Below are positions 8,019 through 16,995 of a stretch of DNA of 64,000 nt, piece by piece. The notes beneath the pieces were generated by a model. The model searched no databases. It had not been told where the DNA came from and was given only the letters and a program-made list of their open reading frames with translations. The DNA is from Sporosarcina sp. FSL W8-0480 (GTDB lineage Bacteria > Bacillota > Bacilli > Bacillales_A > Planococcaceae). Every line of letters begins with the position of its first letter. Within the stretch, counting starts at the first letter, position 1. The position numbers and the translations under genes are program-made. The stretch lies in contig NZ_CP150166.1 in the NCBI RefSeq assembly GCF_037963765.1, forward strand, positions 1,152,001 through 1,216,000. Direction: 5' to 3'.

Positions 8019-8772
8019 TTGCTCCACCCCCCAGTGCGGATAGAACATCCAACACCTTGTTGAAAAATTCTTTGCGGGATCTTTTCCCTTTTACAAGTTC
8101 TGTGAAGATTTTACCGTCTTTAATAAATAGGACGCGATTACAATAACTTGCCGCATAAGCATCATGGGTAACCATTAAAATTGTTGCCTTGTCTTGTTCA
8201 TTAAGATCCTTTAAACTTTCTAATAAGTCTGTTGCTGATTTCGAATCCAACGCACCTGTTGGTTCATCTGCCAATATTAGGTTTGGCTTTGAAATAATCG
8301 CGCGTGATGCTGCCGTACGTTGCTTTTGTCCCCCAGAAATTTGGTACGGGTACTTATTTAAAATGTCGCGAATGCCAAACTTATCTGCCACTTCATCTGC
8401 TCTTCGTTCCAATTCCTCAACGTTCAATTTTGCCAAGGCTAACGGCAAGATAATATTTTCTTTCACAGTTAGAGTATCTAATAAATTATAGTCTTGGAAA
8501 AGGAAACCAAGTTTGTCACGGCGAAAGGCAGATAATTGCTCTTCATTCATCTTTGTCAAATTGATTCCATCAACCACGATGTCACCAGCAGTCGGCTCGT
8601 CAATTGTTGCCAATATATTTAGTAAAGTTGATTTACCAGAACCCGAGGGACCCATAATACCGACGAATTCACCTTCCATGACGGTTAAGTCTATATCCTC
8701 CAAAGCTGAAAATACATTTCCCTTTGCACCATAGACTTTTTTTATTTGTTTTGCTTCGACAATAGTTTTCAT
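8005..8772 (-). CDS. bceA: BceA-type ABC transporter ATPase
   Basis: A 255-residue ATPase. Walker A GPSGSGKST, Q-loop FQDYN, signature ISGGQKQR, Walker B LILADEP and the D-loop GALDS are all present. The start at 8772 (MKTIVEAKQ) is set by GGAGG 8 bases upstream. A C-terminal tail of about 30 residues past the core is unusual and runs into the permease gene. It powers the permease encoded downstream. The operon diverges from the two-component genes at 8979-10672, the standard Bce arrangement, in which BceR activates the transporter promoter. Confidence 0.9.
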   Translation of the reverse strand: MKTIVEAKQIKKVYGAKGNVFSALEDIDLTVMEGEFVGIMGPSGSGKSTLLNILATIDEPTAGDIVVDGINLTKMNEEQLSAFRRDKLGFLFQDYNLLDTLTVKENIILPLALAKLNVEELERRADEVADKFGIRDILNKYPYQISGGQKQRTAASRAIISKPNLILADEPTGALDSKSATDLLESLKDLNEQDKATILMVTHDAYAASYCNRVLFIKDGKIFTELVKGKRSRKEFFNKVLDVLSALGGGANDVI

Positions 8773-8839
8773 ATTTAAATCCTCCATTCAGAATAGTTTT
8801 GTTTTATGTTTTTATTTTACAATAGTTGCCCTTTATATA

Positions 8840-8880
8840 AACTTACAGCTTGATCTCGTAACCTTACATTTTCGTCACAT
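8840..8880. promoter_or_regulatory. possible BceR binding region
   Basis: The spacer between the divergent transporter and regulator genes contains TTACA near 8843, GTAAC near 8858 and TTACA-TTTT-CGTCA at 8864-8877. These resemble the TnACA-N4-TGTAA half-sites bound by BceR-like regulators, but with mismatches. The placement fits; the match alone is weak. Confidence 0.3.
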
Positions 8881-8978
8881 TGATAAAAAATATATTAAAC
8901 ACGATGTTTTCTTTGTATGTTGGTCGATATTCAATTAATATGATGTTACAGAAGGATGATTGTTTGGAGGGAAAAGGA

Positions 8979-9650
8979 ATGAAAATCATGATTGTGGAAG
9001 ATGATTTGACCATTCGTGATATGGTAGGGGAAACATTAGAAAAGTGGGGTTTTGAAACCGTTAAGATCGAAGACTTTGACCAAATCATGCAGGTATTTCT
9101 TAATCATGATCCTCACCTAGTCATCATGGATATCAATTTGCCATCGTTTGACGGATTTTACTGGTGTAATAAAATCAGAGAAATTTCAAAGGTCCCTATG
9201 ATCTTTCTCTCTTCCCGTGATACACCAATGGATATAGTGATGTCGATGAACATGGGAGGAGATGATTATATTCAAAAACCTTTCCATATGGATGTATTGA
9301 TTGCAAAAATTAATGCACTCCTTCGCAGAACGTATTCCTATATGGAAACACAGTCTCAGACAATGGAACATGATGGAATTATATTAAATCTTGAAAACGG
9401 AGAGGTCTTACATGGAGATCGAAAATCGGAACTCACGAAAACAGAATTTCTTATTTTAAAAATTCTTATGAAAAATAAAGGAATCATCGTCAGTCGTACG
9501 AAAATGATGCGTAGCCTTTGGAAGAATGAAAATTTCGTGGACGAAAATACATTGACGGTTAATATTGCTCGCCTGCGTAAAAAACTTGTTGAACTTGGAA
9601 AAGAACACTTTATTACAACTAAGAAAGGACAAGGTTATATAATTCAATGA
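8979..9650 (+). CDS. bceR: BceR-type response regulator (OmpR family)
   Basis: A 223-residue response regulator with a receiver domain (acidic pocket Asp8/Asp9, phospho-acceptor Asp51, conserved Lys100) and a C-terminal winged-helix DNA-binding domain (about residues 128-222, TKTEFLILKILMKNKG and the DENTLTVNIARLRKKL recognition helix). I start it at ATG 8979 behind TTGGAGGG rather than at 8880. Its stop overlaps the kinase start in ATGA. It should activate the divergent transporter promoter when phosphorylated by the adjacent kinase. Confidence 0.92.
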   Translation: MKIMIVEDDLTIRDMVGETLEKWGFETVKIEDFDQIMQVFLNHDPHLVIMDINLPSFDGFYWCNKIREISKVPMIFLSSRDTPMDIVMSMNMGGDDYIQKPFHMDVLIAKINALLRRTYSYMETQSQTMEHDGIILNLENGEVLHGDRKSELTKTEFLILKILMKNKGIIVSRTKMMRSLWKNENFVDENTLTVNIARLRKKLVELGKEHFITTKKGQGYIIQ

Positions 9651-10672
9651 ATTTCTTTCATTACTTAAAAGATAAACGGAATTTCTTTATATTAAACATG
9701 ATCATTATGTTCTTTGTTTCTTTGATGATGATTGTGAGCACAGATTCCAGAAACGCTGTAAGTAATATCGTATATACCAATATGGTTATCTTTTTTATTG
9801 TAGCTATATACGTAATCATCGAATACTATTACAATAGAGAATTTTATCGGGAATTAAATGATTTGGTTGAAAGTAATCATGAAGAATTTCTCGCAACTCT
9901 GCCTAAACCGCGAAACGATGAACAACTGTTATATCTTGAGTTATTAAAAAAAGTAAATAGTGTGCATGGCGATCAATTACAAAAGTTGTATAACGAAAAA
10001 ATGGATCATCAAGACTTTATTACATCTTGGATTCATGAAGTCAAGGTTCCGATTGCGGCAGGTCGCTTGCTTATGGAAAACAGTAATGGAAGAACTGTTG
10101 AATACCTTGTGGACAAGTTTGAAGATGAGTTGGATAGAATAGAAAATTACGTAGAGCAGGCTCTTTATTATTCTCGCATCGATTCTTTTTCCAAAGATTA
10201 TTTTATTTCCGAGGTAGTGTTGGATCAAGTCGCTAAAAACAGTGTAAAGAAATATGCTAAATCTTTTATTAACAAGCAAATTCGTTTTCATATGGACAAT
10301 ATTGAACAGGTTGTCCATACCGACAGTAAATGGCTTGGTTTTATTATCGATCAAGTTTTTTCAAATTCTTTAAAATATACAGGTGAAGGCGGTGAAATCT
10401 CCGTACAATTTGAGGAAGATCGAAAAGAAAAGCGGCTACAGATTCAAGATACAGGCATTGGAATTAAGCCAGAGGATATCAGCCGCGTATTTGAAAAAGG
10501 ATTTACAGGATTTATTGGGAGAAGTCATGCCAAATCTACCGGTTTAGGTCTCTACCTTGCAAAAGAAATGGCTCTTAAATTAGGCCATGACCTTTCCATT
10601 CATTCAGAAGATGGGAAATATACGAAGGTCATCATCCACTTTCCAAAAATCAGAAATTATTATCATCTATAA
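9647..10672 (+). CDS. bceS: BceS-type intramembrane-sensing histidine kinase
   Basis: A 341-residue kinase with two N-terminal membrane helices (about residues 13-31 and 42-60) and almost no extracytoplasmic loop, so it cannot bind a peptide itself and must read the BceAB transporter, as known for this family. The phospho-acceptor is His130 (SWIHEVKVPI). The ATPase domain shows the N box (NSLKYTG), G1 (DTGIGI) and G2 (GLGLYLAKE). It overlaps the response regulator by 4 bases. No clear terminator follows. Confidence 0.92.
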   Translation: MNFFHYLKDKRNFFILNMIIMFFVSLMMIVSTDSRNAVSNIVYTNMVIFFIVAIYVIIEYYYNREFYRELNDLVESNHEEFLATLPKPRNDEQLLYLELLKKVNSVHGDQLQKLYNEKMDHQDFITSWIHEVKVPIAAGRLLMENSNGRTVEYLVDKFEDELDRIENYVEQALYYSRIDSFSKDYFISEVVLDQVAKNSVKKYAKSFINKQIRFHMDNIEQVVHTDSKWLGFIIDQVFSNSLKYTGEGGEISVQFEEDRKEKRLQIQDTGIGIKPEDISRVFEKGFTGFIGRSHAKSTGLGLYLAKEMALKLGHDLSIHSEDGKYTKVIIHFPKIRNYYHL

Positions 10673-11063
10673 GTATAATGGTGGGGTTAAAGAAATTGGT
10701 TAATCGGAAAATAAGTATCAAATTAAAGGTGTTCAAGTAGAATAATGTTTTTCGTAAGGCTTAATAAATATTAAATAATATAGTCAATAGTAAGTGAATT
10801 AGGGTAACAAAAGGTTAACGCAATCAAAAATAAGGTAATAAAAGACGTAAAAAATATTCATTTATCTGGAGCTAGAATGGAAGAAGACCGGCGGATTTTT
10901 TGTTTATAAGAGCTATTAAATTAAATAAGGTTTAGTGAATTGTTTCCAACAGTAGATGTCGATAGTAGGGTCGATCTTAATTTAAAAACAATAAGTGAAC
11001 TGAAACTATAGACTTAATACGTAGTTTAAATCAATATTACATTAATAAAAAAGGAGCATTCAA
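10673..11063. other. AT-rich stretch without genes
   Basis: No supported gene. The stretch is rich in short frames interrupted by stops. It ends with an AAAAAAGGAGCA ribosome binding site that belongs to the broken protease gene starting at 11064. Confidence 0.5.
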
Positions 11064-11878
11064 TTGGATTCGTCGAAATTCAGTATTAGTCGGTTACTTT
11101 TGTATTTTATACCCGTTTCATTATTTCTCTTTGTATTCGGTAATGTTTGACATATTTGATAGAAATTCTAGGTATGGTTCGCAAATAGGTATGCTTTTAC
11201 AAGGTACTCTATATGTTTAAAAGTAAAAATCCATCCATGTCTAAAAATAGGATTGAAGGGTGTAAATTCACGATCTAAATTGATCGTGGTAATTACGTTA
11301 CCTTTTACATTACTTGTATCAGGTATTTTAACAGTTTTTTTATTTATTGGCATTGAAAATGTCAGGTTAAACTTAACAGCAAGTGTTTTAACTACAGTTT
11401 TAATCAATACAGTGACAGCATTTATCTATGAGGCATTTCCAGAGGAAGTCTTTATTCATGGATTAATATTTGAAGAGTTACATAAGAAATTTCGTTTCAT
11501 CATCTAGCTGATTTACAACCATTAATTTTCATCTGTGTGCCGATTATGGTGATGGCATTGGAGCCAATATTCTTTAGTGAGCTAATTGAAATTACTATAG
11601 TTTATTTTATATTGCTCTTCACTTTTTGAATTGCTTTACAGCTATATAGAAAGTATGCAGGAACACTATGGATGAGTATTATCTTTCATATTATTTATCT
11701 TGAAGTTGCTAGATATATTTCCATGGGTGCGATGTATGATCCGGATTTTACTCTTTTGGAGTTTGATAAGACATTTGAAGGATTGATGACGTTATACTTG
11801 TTATTTCTGTTTATAGTGGTATTTAGTGTGGTTATGTTGACAGTATTATTACTAATTGATAAAAAAATGAGTAATTGA
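11064..11878 (+). pseudogene. broken CPBP-family intramembrane protease gene
   Basis: A TTG start behind AAAAAAGGAGCA opens a hydrophobic frame that stops after 28 codons. Later pieces resume: LIVVITLPFTLLVSG...YEAFPEEVFIHGLIFEEL (about 11250-11506), a stretch in a shifted frame with PLIFICVPIMVMALEPIFF, and MSIIFHIIYLEVARY to the stop at 11878. EEVFIHG matches the EExxxRG motif of CPBP (CAAX-type) metalloproteases with Arg replaced by His, and FHIIYL is the second metal-binding motif. Several stops and at least one frameshift make it non-functional. Relatives often give immunity to, or process, antimicrobial peptides, which fits its Bce neighbours. Confidence 0.75.
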
Positions 11879-12287
11879 AAATAGCTATAACAGGTTTTTA
11901 TTATTTTTTGATCGAACTTTTCAAAAATGGTTCTATTAATACCACGATAAATCAAAGTTATATGTCCTCTTTTTATCTCCAGTTCCAAGTATGGGAAATA
12001 TTATCCATGGTTTCAACATGCATATGCAATGACTTTTGAAAATCGACTGAGGCTCAAATACTTTATTTAAGATTTTTATTTGGTTATATTTTTATGTTCT
12101 TACTATTTTATTTAGCTGGACCTTTCAAGTTTCATTACGTTTAACAGATAAGAAATGATTTTAAAAAAACTTTATTTTTGTATTATTCATTATTATGTTC
12201 GATTAGTTTTTATGTGAATTGTAATAAAATAGAGTTTGACATTTAAAGTATTTCTTGTTTTGGTTCTTAATAATAAAAATGATTCTA
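11879..12287. other. stretch with a decayed membrane-protein end
   Basis: No intact gene. One frame (12067-12144) reads LRFLFGYIFMFLLFYLAG and a few more residues to a stop. This looks like the C-terminus of a lost membrane protein, family not recognised. Confidence 0.35.
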
Positions 12288-12320
12288 CCTAACTGTTAAT
12301 ATTCAGTTGGGTTATTTTTT
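12288..12320 (+). terminator. leader hairpin with T run before the sigma-70 relic (copy 2)
   Basis: CCTAACTG (12288-12295) pairs with CAGTTGGG (12304-12311, one G-T pair), followed by TTATTTTTT. It matches the hairpin at 4549-4580 in sequence and in distance from the sigma-like frame, suggesting a conserved leader element of this module. Confidence 0.55.
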
Positions 12321-12422
12321 AAAACTTTTTCTCTGATTTTTGGCATTTTACAAAAAAATTGTTGAAGATAATGAAAGGGGAAATCATCACACATCTTTAC
12401 AGTTTCGAAGGGAGATGAGTGT

Positions 12423-12783
12423 ATGGAGCCTTCTCGTACTGAACGGCAGAAACAGCTATCTAAGGGGATAACATTTTCAATTTTAACACTGCAAGAAGAA
12501 AATCAGCTCTATACCTTAGACATACACTACGAGGGAGAAGGAATAGAAGAACAATCAAGTAGCTGGTAAGAGAACTACTCCTACACTTCTTGCAAAAGCG
12601 ATGCATAGCTTGCCAGTTTAGAAGCGTATTATCATCCTACTATACTACTTTTTTAATCTTTCTGATGTAAAAATTGGTCAATTGTTCAACATTTCACGTA
12701 GTACTGTACAGTATAGGCGAACGAGTTCTTTTAAACCGTTAAGACGCTTTTTTGAGAAGCATGCAGATGAATGGGATGATTAA
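12423..12783 (+). pseudogene. decayed sigma-70-like regulator (copy 2)
   Basis: Starts at ATG 12423 behind GAAGGGAGATGAG with MEPSRTERQ. It lacks about 28 residues present in the copy at 4704 (the block VRCAFNAFCKRV onward) and hits a stop after QSSSW. The sigma-region-4 part is still readable downstream (NISRSTVQYRRTSSFK, then HADEWDD). Similarity to copy 1 is clearly lower than in the adjacent 0.63 kb repeat, so the two sigma genes diverged earlier. Confidence 0.8.
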
Positions 12784-12895
12784 TACTATTATGGAAAACA
12801 ATGAGCGTGGTAATACGTATTGGGGCATTGATGTAGACACACATGATCGTTTACGTTCGAAGCTTATGCAGGGCATTTTAGCTTTCAAGATTTGA
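12767..12895 (+). pseudogene. HTH protein with internal deletion (copy 2)
   Basis: The frame begins MNGMINTIMENN and jumps directly to ERGNTYWGIDVDTHDR, ending ILAFKI. Compared with the gene at 5125, about 126 bases are missing, including most of the DNA-binding part. The reading frame stays open, giving a 42-residue remnant. The deletion junction (12800/12801) is also the left edge of the near-identical repeat. Confidence 0.8.
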
Positions 12896-12899
12896 TTAC

Positions 12900-13250
12900 A
12901 TGGTTAAGTTTTCCCTTTCACATATATTGTTCTTTTACAAAGAAAGCACGGAAGATAACCCCGTGCAGTATAGACCAAAAATCAGATACGTTCTACTGAT
13001 GATGAGCCACTTGATTCATACGCCATGACTTTCGATAGAAACGAGCGATTATCTATGAGTCTAATGCAATCGTGGTGGATTGCTGGCGATAACCCATCAG
13101 TATGGATAATGATACTCCTCTACCGTCATGGTTCGAACGTTCAAAGCGTCGCAAGCTATGAGTAGGGCTGGAAGGAATACTTGCAGGGGTGAAATTCCCG
13201 TGGAGCTGTACCAACAGCCGTCTGATTTTTAATTGATTAATTATAAGGGG
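12900..13250 (+). ncRNA. candidate structured non-coding segment of the element (copy 2)
   Basis: Counterpart of 5385-5730. All the hairpins noted in copy 1 are kept (GCACGG...CCGTGC, GGGG...TTCCC, GCTGT-ACCA-ACAGC). A minus-strand frame crosses it but has no binding site and a composition unlike the neighbouring genes, so I do not call it. Function unknown. Confidence 0.35.
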
Positions 13251-13259
13251 GCGTGTTTT

Positions 13260-13406
13260 TTGAAACAGAATTTGATTCTTTATAGTATGCAAATTGCTAT
13301 GTTAAAACAACTGCTAACCCGTAAATTGATTACTGAGAAAGAATATTACATGGTTAAAAATAAATTAATGAAAGAATATGGCATCATTTCTGATATTACA
13401 GGCTGA
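13260..13406 (+). CDS. SHOCT-domain small protein of the element
   Basis: A 48-residue protein starting with TTG behind AAGGGGGCG. The C-terminal half LKQLLTRKLITEKEYYMVKN is a SHOCT motif (short C-terminal type, a small oligomerisation helix pair). Such frames commonly sit between the regulators and the serine recombinase of Tn916-like mobilisable elements, where their role is unclear and may be directionality or regulation. It ends 61 bases before the recombinase. The copy at 5742 is broken by a stop. Confidence 0.75.
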   Translation: MKQNLILYSMQIAMLKQLLTRKLITEKEYYMVKNKLMKEYGIISDITG

Positions 13407-13467
13407 ATTGTGTTTCTATTGGCGATACAATAGAAAGTAAATAGGGAACACAAAAGGAGGAACTGTT

Positions 13468-15315
13468 ATGTCAAAAGTAGAAGTGATTCGTGCCAATAGT
13501 GACTTAGCCAGCCGGAAGCGTGGAAAAGAAATAAAACAGCTTAGGGTAGCAGCCTATTGTAGGGTAAGTACAGATTCGGAAGATCAGTTAAATAGCTATA
13601 AATCACAAGTCTCTTATTATTCTGATTTAATTCAGAAAAATGTTGAATGGGTGTTAGTTGATATCTATGCAGATGAAGCCATTACAGGCACACAAGTAAC
13701 GAAACGTGAAGACTTTCAACGAATGATCAATGATTGTATGAATGGAGATATTGATATGGTGATTACGAAATCAATATCTAGATTTGCAAGGAATACATTA
13801 GATACGCTGAAATATGTTCGGATGTTAAAAGAAAGAGATATAGCCGTTTATTTTGAAGATGAAAAAATCAATACATTGACAATGGATGGAGAATTGTTGC
13901 TTGTCGTATTAAGTTCAGTCGCACAACAGGAAGTTGAGAATATATCCGCTAATGTTAAAAAAGGTTTAAAGATGAAAATGCAACGTGGAGAGTTAGTTGG
14001 TTTTCAAGGATGCCTTGGTTATGACTATCATCCAGAAGATAAAAGTATTTCAATTAATGAAAAAGAAGCGGAAATTGTTCGTTATATTTTTCAAAGATAT
14101 ATTGAGGGAGCCGGAGGGAGTATTATCTCAAGGGAGCTAGAGAATTTAGGCTACAAAACAAAGAGAGGTACTCCAACATGGGCTGAAACAACTGTACTCG
14201 GAATTATCAAGAATGAAAAATATAAAGGCGATATTTTAATGGGAAAAACTTTTACATTAGATCCCATTTCAAAACGTCGATTAGAAAACTTGGGTGAGGA
14301 AGATCAGTATTATTTACGAAATCACCATGAACCAATTGTCAGTGCTGAAATATTTGATAAAGCACAGGAAATCAGAATGAGAAGAAATCGGGGACGAAAT
14401 ACAGTAGAAAATTACGGCGGGAAGCGAGAGAAGTATAGTCGTAAATATGCGTTTAGTTGTATGATTGATTGTGCCTATTGTGGAGGTACACTAACAAGAC
14501 GTAGATGGCATAGTTCAACGAAATATAGCAAAACGATTTGGCAGTGCGTTACAAGTACAAAGAAGGGAAAAAAGTTCTGTCCACACAGTAAAGGAATACC
14601 CGAAGAAGCTATTGAAAAAGCTTTTCTAGAAAGTTACCGAATTATGTGTAATAATAACAAAGACGTATTGGAAGAATTTTTGCAACGAATGGAAGAAGCA
14701 TTAAGTTCCAATACGATTCATAAAGAAATAGCTAAAATAGAAAAAGAAATTCAAGGATTAGAAAACAAAAAGAATAAATTAGTGGATATGAGACTGGAGA
14801 ATATTATCGATAAAGATACGTATGAAGATAAATATAATTCACTTATGCAAGAGATTAATGAGAAAGTACAAACAAGAGAAAAGTCCTTATCGAATTTAGA
14901 AGAAGAAAAGGATATTAAAAAACGCTTGTTAGCTTTCAAAAAAGTATTGGAACAAAATGAAGTGATTGATACGTTTGATCGGTATGTATTTGAAAGTGTC
15001 GTTGACAAGGTAATTGTAGGTGGAGTAGATGAAAATGGAAACAAAGATCCTGCCATGATTACATTTGTTTATAAAACAGGTTTAAGTAATTGTCTAGATG
15101 GCGAAAAATTTAAACCTGCCCGAAGAAATGCGAAAAAAGATAATACAAAAACATCTAACGAATTGTGTTCACATACAGACAACGAGGATAATAAATTGTG
15201 TTCACATAGTAGTGACGACACACGTGGAATCTGTAGCGTGGTTGGAAATATAATGCCGATTTCAAATAAAAATATATCGGGAATGAAAACTATTAGTAAA
15301 ATATTGAGTCGTTGA
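13468..15315 (+). CDS. large serine recombinase (integrase) of the mobile element
   Basis: A 615-residue site-specific recombinase. The resolvase-type catalytic domain is at residues 25-170 with the nucleophile Ser34 (AAYCRVSTDSEDQ) and the arginine motif near SRFARNTLDTLK. A recombinase domain follows (about 190-310), then a zinc ribbon (CMIDCAYCGGT...WQCV...CPH, about 330-375) and a coiled coil (about 430-500). This is the TndX/TnpX class that integrates and excises circular elements. AAAGGAGGAACTGTT gives a strong start. The C-terminal 60 residues are polar and contain two LCSH repeats. It is the only intact recombination gene on the island and presumably mobilised it. Confidence 0.95.
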   Translation: MSKVEVIRANSDLASRKRGKEIKQLRVAAYCRVSTDSEDQLNSYKSQVSYYSDLIQKNVEWVLVDIYADEAITGTQVTKREDFQRMINDCMNGDIDMVITKSISRFARNTLDTLKYVRMLKERDIAVYFEDEKINTLTMDGELLLVVLSSVAQQEVENISANVKKGLKMKMQRGELVGFQGCLGYDYHPEDKSISINEKEAEIVRYIFQRYIEGAGGSIISRELENLGYKTKRGTPTWAETTVLGIIKNEKYKGDILMGKTFTLDPISKRRLENLGEEDQYYLRNHHEPIVSAEIFDKAQEIRMRRNRGRNTVENYGGKREKYSRKYAFSCMIDCAYCGGTLTRRRWHSSTKYSKTIWQCVTSTKKGKKFCPHSKGIPEEAIEKAFLESYRIMCNNNKDVLEEFLQRMEEALSSNTIHKEIAKIEKEIQGLENKKNKLVDMRLENIIDKDTYEDKYNSLMQEINEKVQTREKSLSNLEEEKDIKKRLLAFKKVLEQNEVIDTFDRYVFESVVDKVIVGGVDENGNKDPAMITFVYKTGLSNCLDGEKFKPARRNAKKDNTKTSNELCSHTDNEDNKLCSHSSDDTRGICSVVGNIMPISNKNISGMKTISKILSR

Positions 15316-15316
15316 A

Positions 15317-15350
15317 AAAACTTTGGCCTATCTGTGGTCAAAGTTTTTTT
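15317..15350 (+). terminator. terminator after the recombinase gene
   Basis: AACTTTGGCC (15319-15328) pairs with GGTCAAAGTT (15336-15345, one G-T pair), followed by five further T bases. It begins at the recombinase stop codon. Confidence 0.85.
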
Positions 15351-15444
15351 GGTATCTTTGGTATGATAAAATGAATTGGCTGTATAACTAACCTTGGAAT
15401 TATTCCCGCTCATTCTTTAATTTAGCAGAAGAGGAGATTACAAT

Positions 15445-16740
15445 ATGAGGGACTTTTTTAAATTTACAGAACGGAAAACTTCCTTTAAACAGGAAACATT
15501 AGCAGGGCTGACAACCTTCCTATCCGTGGCATATATATTAATCGTTAATCCACTGATCCTCAGCCAAGCCGGGATGGATAGCGGTGCTGTGTTTACTGCG
15601 ACAGCTCTTACTGCAATCATCGGCACACTACTTATTGGTCTTCTTGCCAACTATCCAATTGCAATTGCACCAAGCATGGGATTGAATTCATTTTTCACTT
15701 TTTCTGTCTGTATTGGTATGGGTATCAAATGGCAAGTCGCCTTAGCTGGTGTCTTTATTGCGGGTATCATTTTTATGTTATTAAGTCTAATGAAAATCCG
15801 GGAGAAAATCATTAATATCATTCCACTGGATTTAAAGTATGCAATAGCTTCAGGGATTGGATTTTTCATCACATTTATCGGTTTGAAAAATGGAGGGATT
15901 ATTACTTCCAATCCAGATACATTCGTTTCGATCGGAAACTTAACCTCACCTACGACCCTACTAGCTATTTTGGGCCTCATTCTTACAATCATTATGCTAA
16001 TACGTGGAGTAAATGGAGGGATTTTTTATGGAATCGTAATTACAACGGTTATAGGAATGTTTTTCGGATTAATTAAAGTTCCTTCAACCGTTGTTGGAAG
16101 TATACCGAGCCTGGAACCAACGTTTGGTGTCGTGTTTTCCCATTTGGATGAGATTTTCACCCCTGAATTATTGGCAGTAATCTTCACTTTTTTAATTGTT
16201 GCCTTTTTTGATACCGCTGGTGCACTAATTGCACTTACCAGTCAAGCGGGAATGATGAAAGATAATGTTATTCCAAACATAGGGAGAGCGTTACTTGCCG
16301 ATTCTTCTGCTGGTGCAGTTGGAGCTGTATTGGGAACATCCACACCCGCTACAAGTGTTGAATCATCAGCTGGTATTGCCGTCGGAGGAAGAACAGGCTT
16401 TACGTCTGTCATTATTGCCGTTTGTTTTATGATTTCCTTATTTTTTTCTCCAATTCTTTCCGTTATTACATTGGAAGTAACGGCACCTGCATTAATTATT
16501 GTAGGGACATTCATGGTAATGGAAATAAGTAAAATAAATTGGAGCAAGTTGGAAGTATCCATTCCATCCTTTTTAACGATTATCATGATGCCGCTTACTT
16601 CTAGTGTGGCGATTGGACTTGCATTTGGTTTTGTTCTTTATCCATTGTGTTTAATGGTACAAAAACGTTTTAAAGAAATTCATCCGATTATGTATATGCT
16701 TTGTATATTATTCATTCTATACTTTGCATTTATAGTGTAG
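15445..16740 (+). CDS. NCS2-family purine (hypoxanthine/guanine) permease
   Basis: A 431-residue transporter with 12-14 membrane segments. The opening TLAGLTTFLSVAYILIVNP, the APSMGLNSFF stretch and FDTAGALIAL are typical of the AzgA-like branch of NCS2 permeases, which includes Bacillus PbuG and PbuO for hypoxanthine, guanine and adenine uptake. I cannot separate PbuG from PbuO. A purine riboswitch often precedes such genes but none is seen in the 95 bases between the recombinase terminator and the start. The island may therefore have inserted just upstream and cut off the original control region. Confidence 0.88.
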   Translation: MRDFFKFTERKTSFKQETLAGLTTFLSVAYILIVNPLILSQAGMDSGAVFTATALTAIIGTLLIGLLANYPIAIAPSMGLNSFFTFSVCIGMGIKWQVALAGVFIAGIIFMLLSLMKIREKIINIIPLDLKYAIASGIGFFITFIGLKNGGIITSNPDTFVSIGNLTSPTTLLAILGLILTIIMLIRGVNGGIFYGIVITTVIGMFFGLIKVPSTVVGSIPSLEPTFGVVFSHLDEIFTPELLAVIFTFLIVAFFDTAGALIALTSQAGMMKDNVIPNIGRALLADSSAGAVGAVLGTSTPATSVESSAGIAVGGRTGFTSVIIAVCFMISLFFSPILSVITLEVTAPALIIVGTFMVMEISKINWSKLEVSIPSFLTIIMMPLTSSVAIGLAFGFVLYPLCLMVQKRFKEIHPIMYMLCILFILYFAFIV

Positions 16741-16785
16741 CTTTAGGAAAATAATTTAATAGACCAAACCTGCAATAACAAAAAA

Positions 16786-16828
16786 GGACAATACCCCACT
16801 TGAACATAATGGGGTATTGTCCTTTTTT
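16786..16828 (+). terminator. strong terminator after the purine permease
   Basis: A perfect 13-bp stem GGACAATACCCCA / TGGGGTATTGTCC with an 11-base loop and six T bases. It lies 45 bases after the permease stop. Confidence 0.95.
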
Positions 16829-16995
16829 GCTTTTTACAAACATTAATCCTGATTAGTATATAGCCACTTTAACAGGGGAACTTAACTAAGAGTAGACTAA
16901 CAGGAAGTGTTGAAAAATACGTTGTGTAGTTTTAGGCATCAATCTTCTTAATTGATTAAAACGTCTTCCCGGACATTAATTATGAAGGAATTTAT

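Larger units (their letters stand above)
12801..13429 (+). repeat. 0.63 kb direct repeat, copy 2
   Basis: Second copy of 5285-5910, same orientation, offset about 7.5 kb. Differences are few: short substitutions near 13100, 13150 and 13160, a base or two in the T run before SHOCT, and the indel that keeps the SHOCT frame open here. It leads without a gap into the recombinase gene. Confidence 0.95.

Noticed and set aside
13053-13292. Minus-strand frame across the non-coding segment of the element
   Set aside because: No ribosome site, odd composition, and it crosses the SHOCT gene start. The equivalent stretch in copy 1 does not keep the frame open over the same span.
15351-15444. Purine riboswitch before the purine permease
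   Set aside because: Only 95 bases remain, and the conserved loop and junction sequences are not present.
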